Assembly (NCBI RefSeq): GCF_900010755.1
Contig: NZ_CZJT01000088.1
Span: 124,001 to 188,000 of the forward strand
Source: Paeniglutamicibacter antarcticus
Lineage (GTDB): Bacteria > Actinomycetota > Actinomycetes > Actinomycetales > Micrococcaceae
Reading direction: 5' to 3'
DNA: 64,000 nt
Under the pieces are notes generated by a model, which did not search any database, was not told the origin of the DNA, and saw only the letters and a program-made list of their open reading frames with translations. Below, in pieces: positions 16,500 to 25,481 of the stretch. Within the stretch, counting starts at the first letter, position 1, and every line of letters starts with the position of its first letter. The position numbers and the translations under genes were made by a program.

Positions 16500-17953
16500 G
16501 CTGGATCCTTCGTGAAGCTGATGGCCGGCACCAGGGCCGTGCGGGTGGCCCCGTCAACCTGGGTGAACGTGATTTCTTCGAAGCTTGTTTCATCCGGGTC
16601 CGCCCCGCTGAGGCGTGCCGCCTCAATGAGGTAGCGGATGGTGTTCAGGTGCTGGTGCCGGTCCTCGAGCGTGTTATATGCATTGGTCAGCGAGATTTCG
16701 CCGCCGGCACGCGAACGAGCCTTGGATATGGCCCGGTTCAGCGCAGGGACATCGGGTTTCGGGGTGCTTGGCGTGCGACGGATATCGGCCACCGAGAGTT
16801 CCGGCGGGGCCGCAAGCTTGGGCGGGGCCACATGTTCGTCGGGGTCGTAGATCCCCAACCCGGCGATGGACGTGAAACGCGGGCTGTAAAGCTTGATGGG
16901 GGCCACCAGCGTGCGCGAATGCAGGGCACGGGAGGAAGCGACGGCGAGTTCGGCGGCACGCACCGCCTCGCGGAGCACCGCGGCTTCCTTGAATTCCTCG
17001 GATTGCACATACGCGTGCAGGGATTCGGAAAGCCGGCCGTAGGACTGGTGCACTTCGGAGGCCTGGCGGCGCAGCTCGCGCAGCAGGTTCGCCAGCGTGT
17101 GGCGTTCCTGGGCGTCAAGGGAGTCGACGAAGTCGCGTTCGAGCACCTCGTTGACGGCCTCGCGGAAACGGACCTGCGCCTGGGGGGAATTCAGGAATTC
17201 GGTGAAGCCGCGGAAGGTCTCGCCCTGCGGGGTGCTGCGCAGCTGCTTGTCGCCCTCGAGCACCGCGCCGATGGCGACGCCCTTGACGGAGGAGGATTCC
17301 ATGATTTCCCCGCGCAGCGCGTGGAGCATTTCCTGCACGCCGTCGCGCATGCGCTTGAAGTCCGCCGGCAGGCCCGAAGCCATGTCCAGCACGGACCGGG
17401 TGGCCGCCAGCGCGCCTTCCTTGGGCAGGACGGCGGGTGAGGTGCCGTCGCGCAGCGCGGTGATCTTTTCCTGGCGCTGGGCGATTTCCGCTTCCAGGGC
17501 GCGGATGCGGGCCGCCGGGTCCGGATCGGTTTCGTGGGCCAGGGACTCGAGGGAAACCAGCAGGGTGTTGAGCCGCGAAGAGTTCAGGTTGGTGCGGTCC
17601 CCGGAGAAGTCGGCAAGGAACTTGAGCACGCGGGCCGTCTGTGCGGTGGGCTCGTAGACGAAGTGCCCGTCGACCAGGGGCCTGGCGAGGAACTGGTTCT
17701 TCACCCAGGCATCGGCATACTGCGCGGCCGTCATGGAATCGTTAAACGTTGGGTCTTCGGAGCGAACTACCTTGAGGAACGATTCGAGTGAGGCATGGAA
17801 TACCTCAAGACCTATCCGTGGCTTGGCGCTGGTGAATTCTGCGCGCAGGAAAGCAACTGCCCACGGGGCGGTGGAGAGCAACTTCCAGGCCGCTGAGGAC
17901 CTGAATTGTTGCGTCTGACTCCACAGCGGGCTCGCTTGGTGGGTGGGTCGCAT
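16496..17953 (-). CDS. jetA: JetA, MukF-like kleisin subunit (DUF3375)
   Basis: Kleisin-type subunit that bridges the JetC heads. The 485-residue size and segments such as FLARPLVDGHFVYEP, ARVLKFLADFSGDRTNLNSSRLNTLLVSLESLA and FRGFTEFLNSPQAQVRF match the DUF3375 family. The frame is open for another 100 codons upstream, but I place the start at ATG 17953 because AAAAGGA precedes it closely and the family similarity begins there. It is the first gene of the operon. The upstream flank belongs to a divergent lipoprotein gene, so jetD is not on this side either. Confidence 0.9.
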   Translation of the reverse strand: MRPTHQASPLWSQTQQFRSSAAWKLLSTAPWAVAFLRAEFTSAKPRIGLEVFHASLESFLKVVRSEDPTFNDSMTAAQYADAWVKNQFLARPLVDGHFVYEPTAQTARVLKFLADFSGDRTNLNSSRLNTLLVSLESLAHETDPDPAARIRALEAEIAQRQEKITALRDGTSPAVLPKEGALAATRSVLDMASGLPADFKRMRDGVQEMLHALRGEIMESSSVKGVAIGAVLEGDKQLRSTPQGETFRGFTEFLNSPQAQVRFREAVNEVLERDFVDSLDAQERHTLANLLRELRRQASEVHQSYGRLSESLHAYVQSEEFKEAAVLREAVRAAELAVASSRALHSRTLVAPIKLYSPRFTSIAGLGIYDPDEHVAPPKLAAPPELSVADIRRTPSTPKPDVPALNRAISKARSRAGGEISLTNAYNTLEDRHQHLNTIRYLIEAARLSGADPDETSFEEITFTQVDGATRTALVPAISFTKDPA

Positions 17954-18096
17954 CACGGTCCTTTTGCGGTGGGTTGAACCAAACAAGCCTAGTCCATCGG
18001 CGCGCCGGTTTAAGGATTTCGTGGATCGGAGTAGGGTCAGTGGCACCGATCCAGCAACCAATATGCGGCTCCACGCCGTGGTGAGGAAATGGCCCG

Positions 18097-19413
18097 ATGT
18101 TTCAACGTAGTGAACTTGCCGCAGCCGTCGTGCTTGCATCCACCCTGGCAATCTCCGGGTGTTCAGCCTCGGGTCCGGTGGCCCCAACGCAAAGCCCGCC
18201 GCCGGCCAGCCGACAGGCCCCGTCTTCGGCGCAGACCCCGGGAAGTATTCCACCCGAAGTCGGCACCGATACGGAGGCGCCCAACGAGGCCGAACTGGTC
18301 ACGCAGGCCAAGGCGCTAGCCGCGGGCTACGACTATGCAGGGGCCGCCAAGCTGCTCGAGGGAGCCACCGGTGCCGATGCAGTTACTGCGCTTGAAGATA
18401 TTGCCGAGGCCCAAGACCAGACGGTGGTCTGGGCCGATAACTCGAAAATATCCCACCTCTTCTTCCATTCCTTGGTGGTGGACCCGAAACGAGCCTTCGA
18501 CGGAGATGACCGCCAGCAGGGCTACCTGGACTACATGGTGACCATGGATGAGTTCAACAAGATCATTGCCGAGCTGTACAAGCGCGACTTTGTCTTGGTT
18601 AACCCTTCGGACATTGCAGGCCTTGATAAGAACGGCAAGATGGCTTACCGCAAGATCAACTTGCCCAAGGGCAAGACGCCGATTGTGCTTTCCGAAGACG
18701 ACGTTAGCTATTACGAATACATGGCCGGTGACGGATTCCCCACCAAGCTGCTGCTGGATCAAAACGGCAAGGTCACCAACGAATACACCGATGCGCTCGG
18801 TAAAAAGGTCCAGGGCGCCTATGACATGGTTCCGTTGATTGATGCGTTTGTTGAAAAGCATCCCGACTTCTCATACCGCGGTTCCAAGGGAATCGTGGCG
18901 CTGACCGGGTACAACGGGGTCTTGGGATACCGAACCTCAAAGAGCCAGTATCCCGAGAGCAAGACCATGGCCAAGGACACTGTGACCGCGACGAAGGTCG
19001 CCGACGCCATGAAGGCCAATGGTTGGGTTTTCGCCTCGCACGCCTGGGGACATATTGACATGGGCAAGTCCCCGGTGCCCAGGGTCAAGAACGACATGAA
19101 GCTTTGGAACGCCGAGGTCCGTCCGATCGTCGGGGACACCGATCAGTTCATTTATCCGTTTGGTGCGGACATTGCCAGCGTGGGGCACTACTCGGGAACC
19201 AAATACGACATGCTCAAGAAGGACGGATTCAACTTCTTCTACGGCGTGGACGGCACCACCACGGCATGGATGCAAATGGGCGACAGCTACCTGCGGCAGG
19301 CGCGCATCAACCTTGACGGACTGCAATTTGCCAAGGAAAAGCGCGGGGACCGGCCGGTGCTCAAAACGTTCTTCGACGTCAAAAAGGTCATCGACCCGGC
19401 CCGCCCTAAATAG
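18097..19413 (+). CDS. Lipoprotein with polysaccharide deacetylase-like domain
   Basis: Secreted and probably membrane-anchored: the signal sequence ends in LAISGCSA with the lipidated Cys near residue 22, followed by a Pro/Ser/Gln-rich linker to about residue 60. The catalytic part resembles NodB-type deacetylases: IVLSEDDVSYYEYM takes the place of the usual TFDDG motif, SHAWGHIDM supplies a histidine pair (HxxxH), and IYPFGADIASVGHYSGTKYDML fits the late family motif. The Thr-Phe-Asp-Asp to Ser-Glu-Asp-Asp change makes activity on peptidoglycan or another glycan an inference. The product has 438 residues and stands alone, divergent from jetA. Confidence 0.72.
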   Translation: MFQRSELAAAVVLASTLAISGCSASGPVAPTQSPPPASRQAPSSAQTPGSIPPEVGTDTEAPNEAELVTQAKALAAGYDYAGAAKLLEGATGADAVTALEDIAEAQDQTVVWADNSKISHLFFHSLVVDPKRAFDGDDRQQGYLDYMVTMDEFNKIIAELYKRDFVLVNPSDIAGLDKNGKMAYRKINLPKGKTPIVLSEDDVSYYEYMAGDGFPTKLLLDQNGKVTNEYTDALGKKVQGAYDMVPLIDAFVEKHPDFSYRGSKGIVALTGYNGVLGYRTSKSQYPESKTMAKDTVTATKVADAMKANGWVFASHAWGHIDMGKSPVPRVKNDMKLWNAEVRPIVGDTDQFIYPFGADIASVGHYSGTKYDMLKKDGFNFFYGVDGTTTAWMQMGDSYLRQARINLDGLQFAKEKRGDRPVLKTFFDVKKVIDPARPK

Positions 19414-19436
19414 ACTGCGGAAACCCCGTGGCGGGC

Positions 19437-20435
19437 CTAGAACTCTTCGCTCTCCACGGTTTTTTGTTGGTGGGAGTTGTACCGGTTGCCGTGGACCGTC
19501 TCGTGGTTGATCAGTGCACCCATTTCGACGAGCTGGCTTGGATCCAGCTGGACCTGCAGGGCGCTCATGTTCTCGGCCAGGTGGCCTGACTGCGTGGTGC
19601 CGGGAATTGCATGGACGTGTTCGCCTTGGGCCAGCACCCACGCCAGGGAAAGAGCTGCCGCGGTGGTTCCCCATTGCCCGGCAAGCTGCGCCAAACGGTC
19701 AACAAGCACCAGGTTTTCGGGGTAGTTTTCGGCGTGGAATCGCGGCATGTGGTGGCGCATGTCCGGCTCCGGAAGCGACGCGATGTCACGCAGGTTGCCC
19801 GAGAGGTAGCCGCGGTACAGCGGGCTGAATGCCACGAATGCGGTTCCGAGTTCGGCGCAGGCATCCAGCACGGCGATTTCCGGGTTGCGGGTGGCCAATG
19901 AGTATTCGTTTTGCACGGCGGCAACCGGGTGCACGGTGTGCGCCTTGCGCAACGTTGCAGCCGAAATCTCCGACAACCCGATGCCACCGATTTTTCCGGC
20001 GGCCACTGCTTGTGCCAAGGCACCCACGGATTCCTCCACCGGGACGTTGGGGTCCAGACGGTGCAGGTAGTACAAATCGATGTGGTCGGTTTGCAGCTGT
20101 CTCAGCGACGCATCCACCTGGGCGAGCACCGTTTCCGGGCGGCCGTTAATGACACCGCGCCCTTCAACCAACGAGAGGCCTCCCTTGGAGGCCAGGAAGT
20201 AGTCATCGCGGCGGTGTTTCAGGTGTTCGCCGATCAGTTCCTCGCTACGTCCGCCACCGTAGAGCGTTGCCGTGTCAAGGTGGTTGACGCCCGAGTCGAG
20301 GACTTCGTTCAGGAGCCTACCGGCGGCTTCAGGGGTGGGGAAGTTCGAATAGCCATGAACGATGTTCATAGCCCCGTACCCCATGGGATTGACATGCTGG
20401 CCAGCTAATACGCGTGAACTCATGCTTTTATTCAT
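19437..20435 (-). CDS. Aldo/keto reductase
   Basis: NADPH-dependent oxidoreductase of 332 residues with the TIM-barrel tetrad visible: Asp and Tyr in NHLDTATLYGGGRSEELIG, Lys in YFLASKGG, and His in IDLYYLHRLDPN. The coenzyme-binding end IPGTTQSGHLAENMSALQ is also typical. Substrate unknown; the sequence resembles the YajO/general stress aldo-keto reductase group. The start overlaps the end of the upstream nuclease/helicase gene by eight bases, so the two are probably cotranscribed. A start at the second Met (MSSRV) is possible. Confidence 0.9.
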   Translation of the reverse strand: MNKSMSSRVLAGQHVNPMGYGAMNIVHGYSNFPTPEAAGRLLNEVLDSGVNHLDTATLYGGGRSEELIGEHLKHRRDDYFLASKGGLSLVEGRGVINGRPETVLAQVDASLRQLQTDHIDLYYLHRLDPNVPVEESVGALAQAVAAGKIGGIGLSEISAATLRKAHTVHPVAAVQNEYSLATRNPEIAVLDACAELGTAFVAFSPLYRGYLSGNLRDIASLPEPDMRHHMPRFHAENYPENLVLVDRLAQLAGQWGTTAAALSLAWVLAQGEHVHAIPGTTQSGHLAENMSALQVQLDPSQLVEMGALINHETVHGNRYNSHQQKTVESEEF

Positions 20436-23400
20436 AACATGTCCCGAGCGCCAGGAACGCCCCGAGCTCCGCGAACGAGGCGGGGTTTGAGGGCAGGAAA
20501 TGAGTCAGCCGGGGGGAGCGCACGATCACGGCCCGCCACTGCCCGCGGGAGACAGCAACGTTGATCCGGTTGCGGTTGAGCAGGAATTCGATGCCACGCG
20601 CCGCATCATCGGCCGAGGAACATGCCATCGACACGATGACCACCGGGGCCTCCTGCCCCTGGAATTTATCGACGGTGCCGACCTTCACGTCCTGGAGGCC
20701 CGCGTTGTCCAGCTCTTCGCGCAGCAGGTTCACCTGTGCGTTGTAGGCGGCAACCACCAGGATGTCTTCGGCCAGCAATTCCCGCGGGGCGTCGTTGGCG
20801 CCGCCGACCCAGACCAATCCCATGTGGGCCCGGACTTGGTTGATGATCTCGTGGGCCTCTTCAACGGATTGGGTGGTGTTCCCGTGGTGTTCGACGAAGA
20901 CTGTCGCAACCCCTGCCGGCACCCCGGTCAGTGAACGGGTGGCCGCAGCGGCAGCGGAATGCAGCTTTGATTCATAGCTCAGCGCCGAAACCTTTGCGCA
21001 AAGCTCCGGGTGCATGCGCCAGGAATCCGCGAGGAAGTAGCCAAGTTCGTCCGGCAGCGTCGGGTGTCCTGCACTGAGCCAGCCCAGCGCGGATTCGTCC
21101 ACGGGTTGCGGGTGCGAGCCCTGGGTGACTTGCGGCAATTGCTGAGGATCGCCGAGCAGCAGCAGGCGCTTGGCCGCACGGGAAACGGCAAGTGTGTTGG
21201 CCAGTGAATACTGCCCGGCTTCGTCGATGACCAGCAAGTCGAGTGAGCCCTCGGGCACCCGCTTGCCGGTCATGGTCCAGGCAGTGCCACCGATCAGTGC
21301 ACCTTCATCGCCGTTGAGCAGCCTTTCGATGGCATCATCGGTGGTTCCGTCCCACGGCACCTGTGTCTTGTCTCCGGCCTTCTGCTTCTTGGCCACCTGC
21401 TCGGGGTGCACCCCGGCGCTGGTGACGGCCTTGTTCAGTACGTTGTCCACCACAGCGTGGGACTGTGCGACGACCCCGACCTTCCAGCCCTGTTTGACCA
21501 GTGCGGCGATGACGTGGGAGGCAACAAAAGTTTTGCCCGTGCCGGGAGGGCCCTGCACCGCAAGGTAAGAATGATCAAGGTCGTTCAGGGCCTCGACGAT
21601 TGCCGGCACAAAGTTCTTCAGCCCGTTGGTTACCTGGGGGACCGGCGGCCCCACGAGGGTGTTGAAACGCGGGGCCGCCTTGCGCAGGATGTCGATGCCC
21701 GGGTGCTTGGGCAACGCGGGCAGGGACCCTCCAACCGTGCGGGCCAGTTCTGCCAGCGAATCGCGTAGGGAGATGGTGTTGATCGGCTGGTCCGGGGTCA
21801 ACGCGACCGGCAAGGCGCCGAAGGGCAGGACCTTGGCGCTTGATTTTTCGGTGATGACAAAACGTTCGTCATTTTCGCTCACCGTGGCGTTGAAGAGACC
21901 TGCCCTGTCGGCATTGCTGGGTTCCAGCTCAGGGGGCAATGGTTGTGAATACATGGCAAACCAGCCGGACCCGACCTTGAAGTCCGAGCCCTCGGCCATG
22001 GTCCCGCGCAGTTCGGTGACCCGCGATTCAACCCTGGCCCGCGCGCTGGATTTGTGCCAGTCCTCAACGATTTCCGCATCATCAACGATGAACACGTTGC
22101 GGGTGTCGGCCCACGCCTCGAACGGCTGGTCGAGCCTGTCGAAGTGCTCCCACCAGAATTGCTTGGCCTCGCGGCGGTGGTAGCCGGTGGCTGCGGCAAC
22201 CATGGCGATGGCCCGCTCGTCGTCGGTCAGGGCCCGGTCATGCGGCAGCGATTCGAGGTAGGCGCGCAACGCCAGCTCCTCGGGGCTGGGTTCGACCTCG
22301 TCGATGTCCGGCAGCGGGGTTTCCTCGACCCACTCGTTGCGCGGTTCATGCGGGACCAAGCCCAGCAGCCAGTCGCGCAGCCGCAGCGTGGAGAGGCAGT
22401 CGTATTCGTTGTACTCGCTGATTGAATGCAGGATCCTCGCGGCCTCGTTGGCGTCGGTCTTCAGCTGGTCGCAGTATTTTGCGTAGGCGACCACCGAGGC
22501 GCCGGCGTCCTTTACGTCCCCTCCACGCAGGTTTTCCCCCATGTAGAGGGGCTCAAGTTTTTTGATTGAGTAGGAACGTTCGGAGATCAGCAGCGAATGC
22601 CTGACAGTGTCATAGAGATCCACCAGCAGGCCGTCACGCAGCCACTGGTCGATCGCGTCCTCGTTGATGATGTGGCGCAGCGACAGGTTACGCAAAGCGC
22701 TCTTTTCATAGGGCGCATAGTGGTAGACCTTCATGTCCGGATAGAGTGCCCGGCGGTTCTCGACGTAGGCGACGAAATCGGTGAAGGCAGTGCGTTCCTC
22801 CGCACGCGAATGCGCCCAGAACGGTTTGAAGACCGGTTCGTCGGTGTCGATTTCAATGACGCCGAAGAGGTACTCAAGTCCCCATGACTCGTCGAAGGGG
22901 TCTTGCCAGAGCGGGTCACCCTCGAAGTCAAAGAAGATGTCCCCGGGGTTGGGTTGGGGCAGGCGGGAAATCGTTTGGGTCTTTGCGACCTTGTAAGCAA
23001 CCCCGCCGACCATCCCATCGCTTGCGCCGATGCCAACTTGCATGCGGGCCTGTTCGGCTAGTTTGTAGTTGGCATCGCGGGTGGAGGTGTTGCTGTGTGC
23101 CAGCTCGTCGATGGTGGTGATGCCCGATTCCATGAGCTTCTTGCGTTTGGTGGTGCTCATGCCAGCAACCAGCAGCAGGTCGCGATGTTCGGCCACCTGT
23201 GTAGAGCAGTAGTCGCAGCGTCCGCAGGCGGTGATGCCGTGCTGGCCCCAGGCCACGCTCTGGTCTTGGTCTTGGTGAGCCCGGACGAGGGATTTGAAAC
23301 GTTCCCTGCGGTCCCTGAAAACCGGCAGCAATTCATGCATCTGGTGCACTGAGTGGGAGTTGTCTCCCAAAACCAGGGTGGTCTGCGGTGCGACCTTGAT

Positions 23401-23901
23401 TCCCGAGGCCAAGAGTTGGTCACCATAGGCGGCAAGTTGGAGCAGCGCGGTGACGCGGGGGTGGCGTGCGAGCTTGGTGTCCCACACCGCGTAGGCGCCG
23501 TTGTCTTCGCGAACCAGGAAGTCGGCAAAGCCTATGAATTCCCCGTCAAAGAATGTTGCCTGGAAGACCACATCGGCACCCATCCGCAGGGCATCCTGGG
23601 TTTCCTGGTGGGCCTGTACCAGTGAGGCGCGGTCGCCTCGAACACCAGCCTGAAGGATCTTGACGCCGTTGCCGGTGGTGGGATCATAGTGGCCGAATTC
23701 TTCCAGCAGCTTTCCCAGCACCTTATGCTCGTGGATGTCGCCGAGTTCGGCCGTCCGGTCGAGCATTTCGTCCGCTTCTGCCTTTTCTGCCTTGCTGCGT
23801 CCTAGTCGTTCATCGAGTTTGCTCAACGAGGTGAATTCGCAGCTGGCTGCTGTCACAAGGTCGCTGGCGGAATAGATCAGGTCCTGGTCAAGGAAAAACA
23901 C
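20428..23901 (-). CDS. RecB-like nuclease fused to SF1 helicase (TM0106 family)
   Basis: A 1157-residue nucleic-acid enzyme. The N-terminal third is a TM0106-type RecB-family nuclease: DFLVREDNGAYAVWDTKLAR holds the PD-(D/E)xK aspartate and lysine, and CGRCDYC suggests an Fe-S or zinc cluster. A middle RNase H-like section follows (FFDFEGDPLWQ, MKVYHYAPYEKSALR). The C-terminal third is a superfamily 1 helicase with Walker A VQGPPGTGKTFVAS, DEAGQYSLA for Walker B, GDPQQLPQVTQG, and VDKFQGQEAPVVIVSM. The start is GTG at 23901 with GAAGGAG upstream. Such proteins are widespread in Actinobacteria; a DNA repair or defence role is not established. Confidence 0.87.
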   Translation of the reverse strand: MFFLDQDLIYSASDLVTAASCEFTSLSKLDERLGRSKAEKAEADEMLDRTAELGDIHEHKVLGKLLEEFGHYDPTTGNGVKILQAGVRGDRASLVQAHQETQDALRMGADVVFQATFFDGEFIGFADFLVREDNGAYAVWDTKLARHPRVTALLQLAAYGDQLLASGIKVAPQTTLVLGDNSHSVHQMHELLPVFRDRRERFKSLVRAHQDQDQSVAWGQHGITACGRCDYCSTQVAEHRDLLLVAGMSTTKRKKLMESGITTIDELAHSNTSTRDANYKLAEQARMQVGIGASDGMVGGVAYKVAKTQTISRLPQPNPGDIFFDFEGDPLWQDPFDESWGLEYLFGVIEIDTDEPVFKPFWAHSRAEERTAFTDFVAYVENRRALYPDMKVYHYAPYEKSALRNLSLRHIINEDAIDQWLRDGLLVDLYDTVRHSLLISERSYSIKKLEPLYMGENLRGGDVKDAGASVVAYAKYCDQLKTDANEAARILHSISEYNEYDCLSTLRLRDWLLGLVPHEPRNEWVEETPLPDIDEVEPSPEELALRAYLESLPHDRALTDDERAIAMVAAATGYHRREAKQFWWEHFDRLDQPFEAWADTRNVFIVDDAEIVEDWHKSSARARVESRVTELRGTMAEGSDFKVGSGWFAMYSQPLPPELEPSNADRAGLFNATVSENDERFVITEKSSAKVLPFGALPVALTPDQPINTISLRDSLAELARTVGGSLPALPKHPGIDILRKAAPRFNTLVGPPVPQVTNGLKNFVPAIVEALNDLDHSYLAVQGPPGTGKTFVASHVIAALVKQGWKVGVVAQSHAVVDNVLNKAVTSAGVHPEQVAKKQKAGDKTQVPWDGTTDDAIERLLNGDEGALIGGTAWTMTGKRVPEGSLDLLVIDEAGQYSLANTLAVSRAAKRLLLLGDPQQLPQVTQGSHPQPVDESALGWLSAGHPTLPDELGYFLADSWRMHPELCAKVSALSYESKLHSAAAAATRSLTGVPAGVATVFVEHHGNTTQSVEEAHEIINQVRAHMGLVWVGGANDAPRELLAEDILVVAAYNAQVNLLREELDNAGLQDVKVGTVDKFQGQEAPVVIVSMACSSADDAARGIEFLLNRNRINVAVSRGQWRAVIVRSPRLTHFLPSNPASFAELGAFLALGTCYE

Positions 23902-24396
23902 GGGGCTGGCGCTCCTTCAAGGCTTGGCTTGTCTTCGAAACTAGCATCTACCCGGTGTCGGTTTGGCTCCCAGTGGTTCGCCGGCCCTGCGGGCATGAGT
24001 GGATCTTTATGCCGCGAGGTTGCGGAAGCCGGGGCAGCTGGTGCACACCCGGGTATGAATGCACCTTATGGTGCCCTTAGAGGGTGCCCCGGGGAGGGGC
24101 GCTTTCGCGGGGATGATTCCACGACTCGAGGGAAACCGTTTGTCTTTTTGCTGGGTCAAGGTGCGTTGCGACAAGGTCACCCTTCGGGCTTTAGGATACC
24201 TAGTTGACCAGTGTAAATGTTGTTCTCCAGTGCTCATTGGCCGCAGGGGTGAAGCGCCTTTTGCGGTGTCACCAAGGTGTTCATATGCGCGACAAGGGTA
24301 TGTTCTTATGCCAGAATGGAGCGCGAAATAATATTTCAAACGTTGTTAGTATTTTGGGGGTGCTTGCAGTGAAAACCAACGAACCACTGGAAGGCC
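23902..24396. other. 495-base intergenic region without a recognisable gene
   Basis: Lies between two divergent genes. Open frames here have no family features or convincing ribosome sites. The left half is G+C rich and contains a compact set of pairing elements (24029-24092); the right half becomes A+T rich (24311-24400), which fits the promoter of the secreted protein downstream. Confidence 0.6.
24029..24092. other. Candidate structured RNA element (three-way junction) or complex operator
   Basis: An outer stem CCGGGGCA (24029-24036)/TGCCCCGG (24085-24092) encloses GGTGCA (24040-24045)/TGCACC (24060-24065) and CCC (24074-24076)/GGG (24082-24084). An alternative hairpin GCACC-TTAT-GGTGC (24061-24074) competes with the second stem. 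Competing pairings are typical of regulatory leaders, but no known riboswitch signature was recognised and the strand is not determined. Confidence 0.4.
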
Positions 24397-25332
24397 ATGA
24401 TGCTGAAGAATAAAAAAATCGCGGCTGCTGCGGCAGTTGTTGCCCTTGCCGGTTCCCTGCTTGCTGGTGCGCCAGCTATGGCTGGCACTGGATCCACCCA
24501 GAGTGCAGCCAAAGGAATTCCCGGCGTTAGTTGCAACCTCAGGGCCACGGGAGTGACGCCGAGCGGGCAGATCACCAAGCGTAACTACTCCACCACCGGG
24601 GGTGTCGGCACGATCCACACCACGAATTACAACCCTGGCCGACTTGGCTTCGTGCCTCGTGGAATGCTTCCACCTGGTGGGGTCGGTGGCATTGAGTTCG
24701 TCAATGACAGTTTCTTTACCAACTCCGCCGATGGTGGTTTCTACTTCCACACGGCCATTGGCCCTAACAGTTACAACGACGTCAAGGTCACCACCACGCG
24801 CATGGCGCTAACCTGGGGTGCAACGCGCCTTTTGGTGGCCAGCGCCCAGGCCACCTCTGCCGGGCAATACGTCTACGGGCTCACCGATTCCGGTGCGCTG
24901 GGACGTTATGTCTTCAATGGTGCCAACGCACCCAAAAACCGTGTAGTCGTGGGCGACAGGGGATGGCAAGGGGTTAAAACGCTCACTTATGACCGCCCCG
25001 GTTTTGTCCCTGGAACCAAGCGCACCGCCGATGTGCTGCTGGCCACCACTGCTGATGGGATGCTCGTTGAATACACCATTCCACACGACAAGCCTTCCCA
25101 GTGGAGCCGCAAGAACTTGAAGACCTCCACGTGGGGTAACTTTGCTTACCTTGCCAGTGCCACCTGTGGAGACTATGACGCGCCGATTCAGAAGCGCATC
25201 TTGCTCGGCGTGCAGCCCAGTGGCGACGTCTATCTGTATTTGGACAAGCGCAATGATGATAATTCCGGAGCTGACATCGTCGGGTACGGAAAGATTGCCA
25301 CGGGCTGGACGGAAAAGCTCTTTGATTACTAG
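24397..25332 (+). CDS. Secreted protein of unknown function
   Basis: A 311-residue protein with a clear Sec signal (MMLKNKKIAAAAAVVALAGSLLAGAPAMAG) and no other membrane segment. The mature part has repeating units of alternating hydrophobic strands, such as LLVASAQATSAGQYVYGLTDSGALGRYVF, ADVLLATTADGMLVEYTI and ILLGVQPSGDVYLYLD, with spacing like blades of a beta-propeller or tachylectin-type lectin. Two cysteines (in VSCNLR and SATCGD) could form a disulphide. No catalytic motif is seen. Long, partly A+T-rich DNA precedes the gene, and a hairpin follows. Confidence 0.72.
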   Translation: MMLKNKKIAAAAAVVALAGSLLAGAPAMAGTGSTQSAAKGIPGVSCNLRATGVTPSGQITKRNYSTTGGVGTIHTTNYNPGRLGFVPRGMLPPGGVGGIEFVNDSFFTNSADGGFYFHTAIGPNSYNDVKVTTTRMALTWGATRLLVASAQATSAGQYVYGLTDSGALGRYVFNGANAPKNRVVVGDRGWQGVKTLTYDRPGFVPGTKRTADVLLATTADGMLVEYTIPHDKPSQWSRKNLKTSTWGNFAYLASATCGDYDAPIQKRILLGVQPSGDVYLYLDKRNDDNSGADIVGYGKIATGWTEKLFDY

Positions 25333-25342
25333 AGCGGGCGGC

Positions 25343-25375
25343 AATAGTTGATCGGAGTCATGCGGCTCAACTATT
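25343..25375. terminator. Hairpin after the secreted protein gene
   Basis: AATAGTTGA (25343-25351) pairs perfectly with TCAACTATT (25367-25375) around a 15-base loop, ten bases after the stop codon. No long T-run follows. Confidence 0.55.
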
Positions 25376-25435
25376 TACCCGTGCCGGAATGATTTCCGGG
25401 CTCTTCGCTTCGTGAGATGCCCGACAAGCAGGGCC

Positions 25436-25467
25436 GTGCCCCCGTGGCCGATTCGCCGTGGGGGCAC
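25436..25467. terminator. Terminator hairpin after the APC permease (minus strand)
   Basis: GTGCCCCCGTGGC (25436-25448) and GCCGTGGGGGCAC (25455-25467) pair over 13 positions including two G-U pairs, with a six-base loop. It lies just past the stop of the minus-strand permease operon and is among the strongest stems in the window. Confidence 0.7.
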
Positions 25468-25481
25468 AGCCATGTTCGGGC

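Noticed and set aside
20428-23901. RecB-like nuclease/helicase considered as a replacement JetD of the jet operon
   Set aside because: It is separated by two unrelated genes, is transcribed as a different unit and belongs to a widespread stand-alone family; no direct link is visible.
24040-24090. Repeated GGTGC/GCACC units considered as a short repeat array
   Set aside because: They are few, unequal in spacing and explained better by base-pairing.
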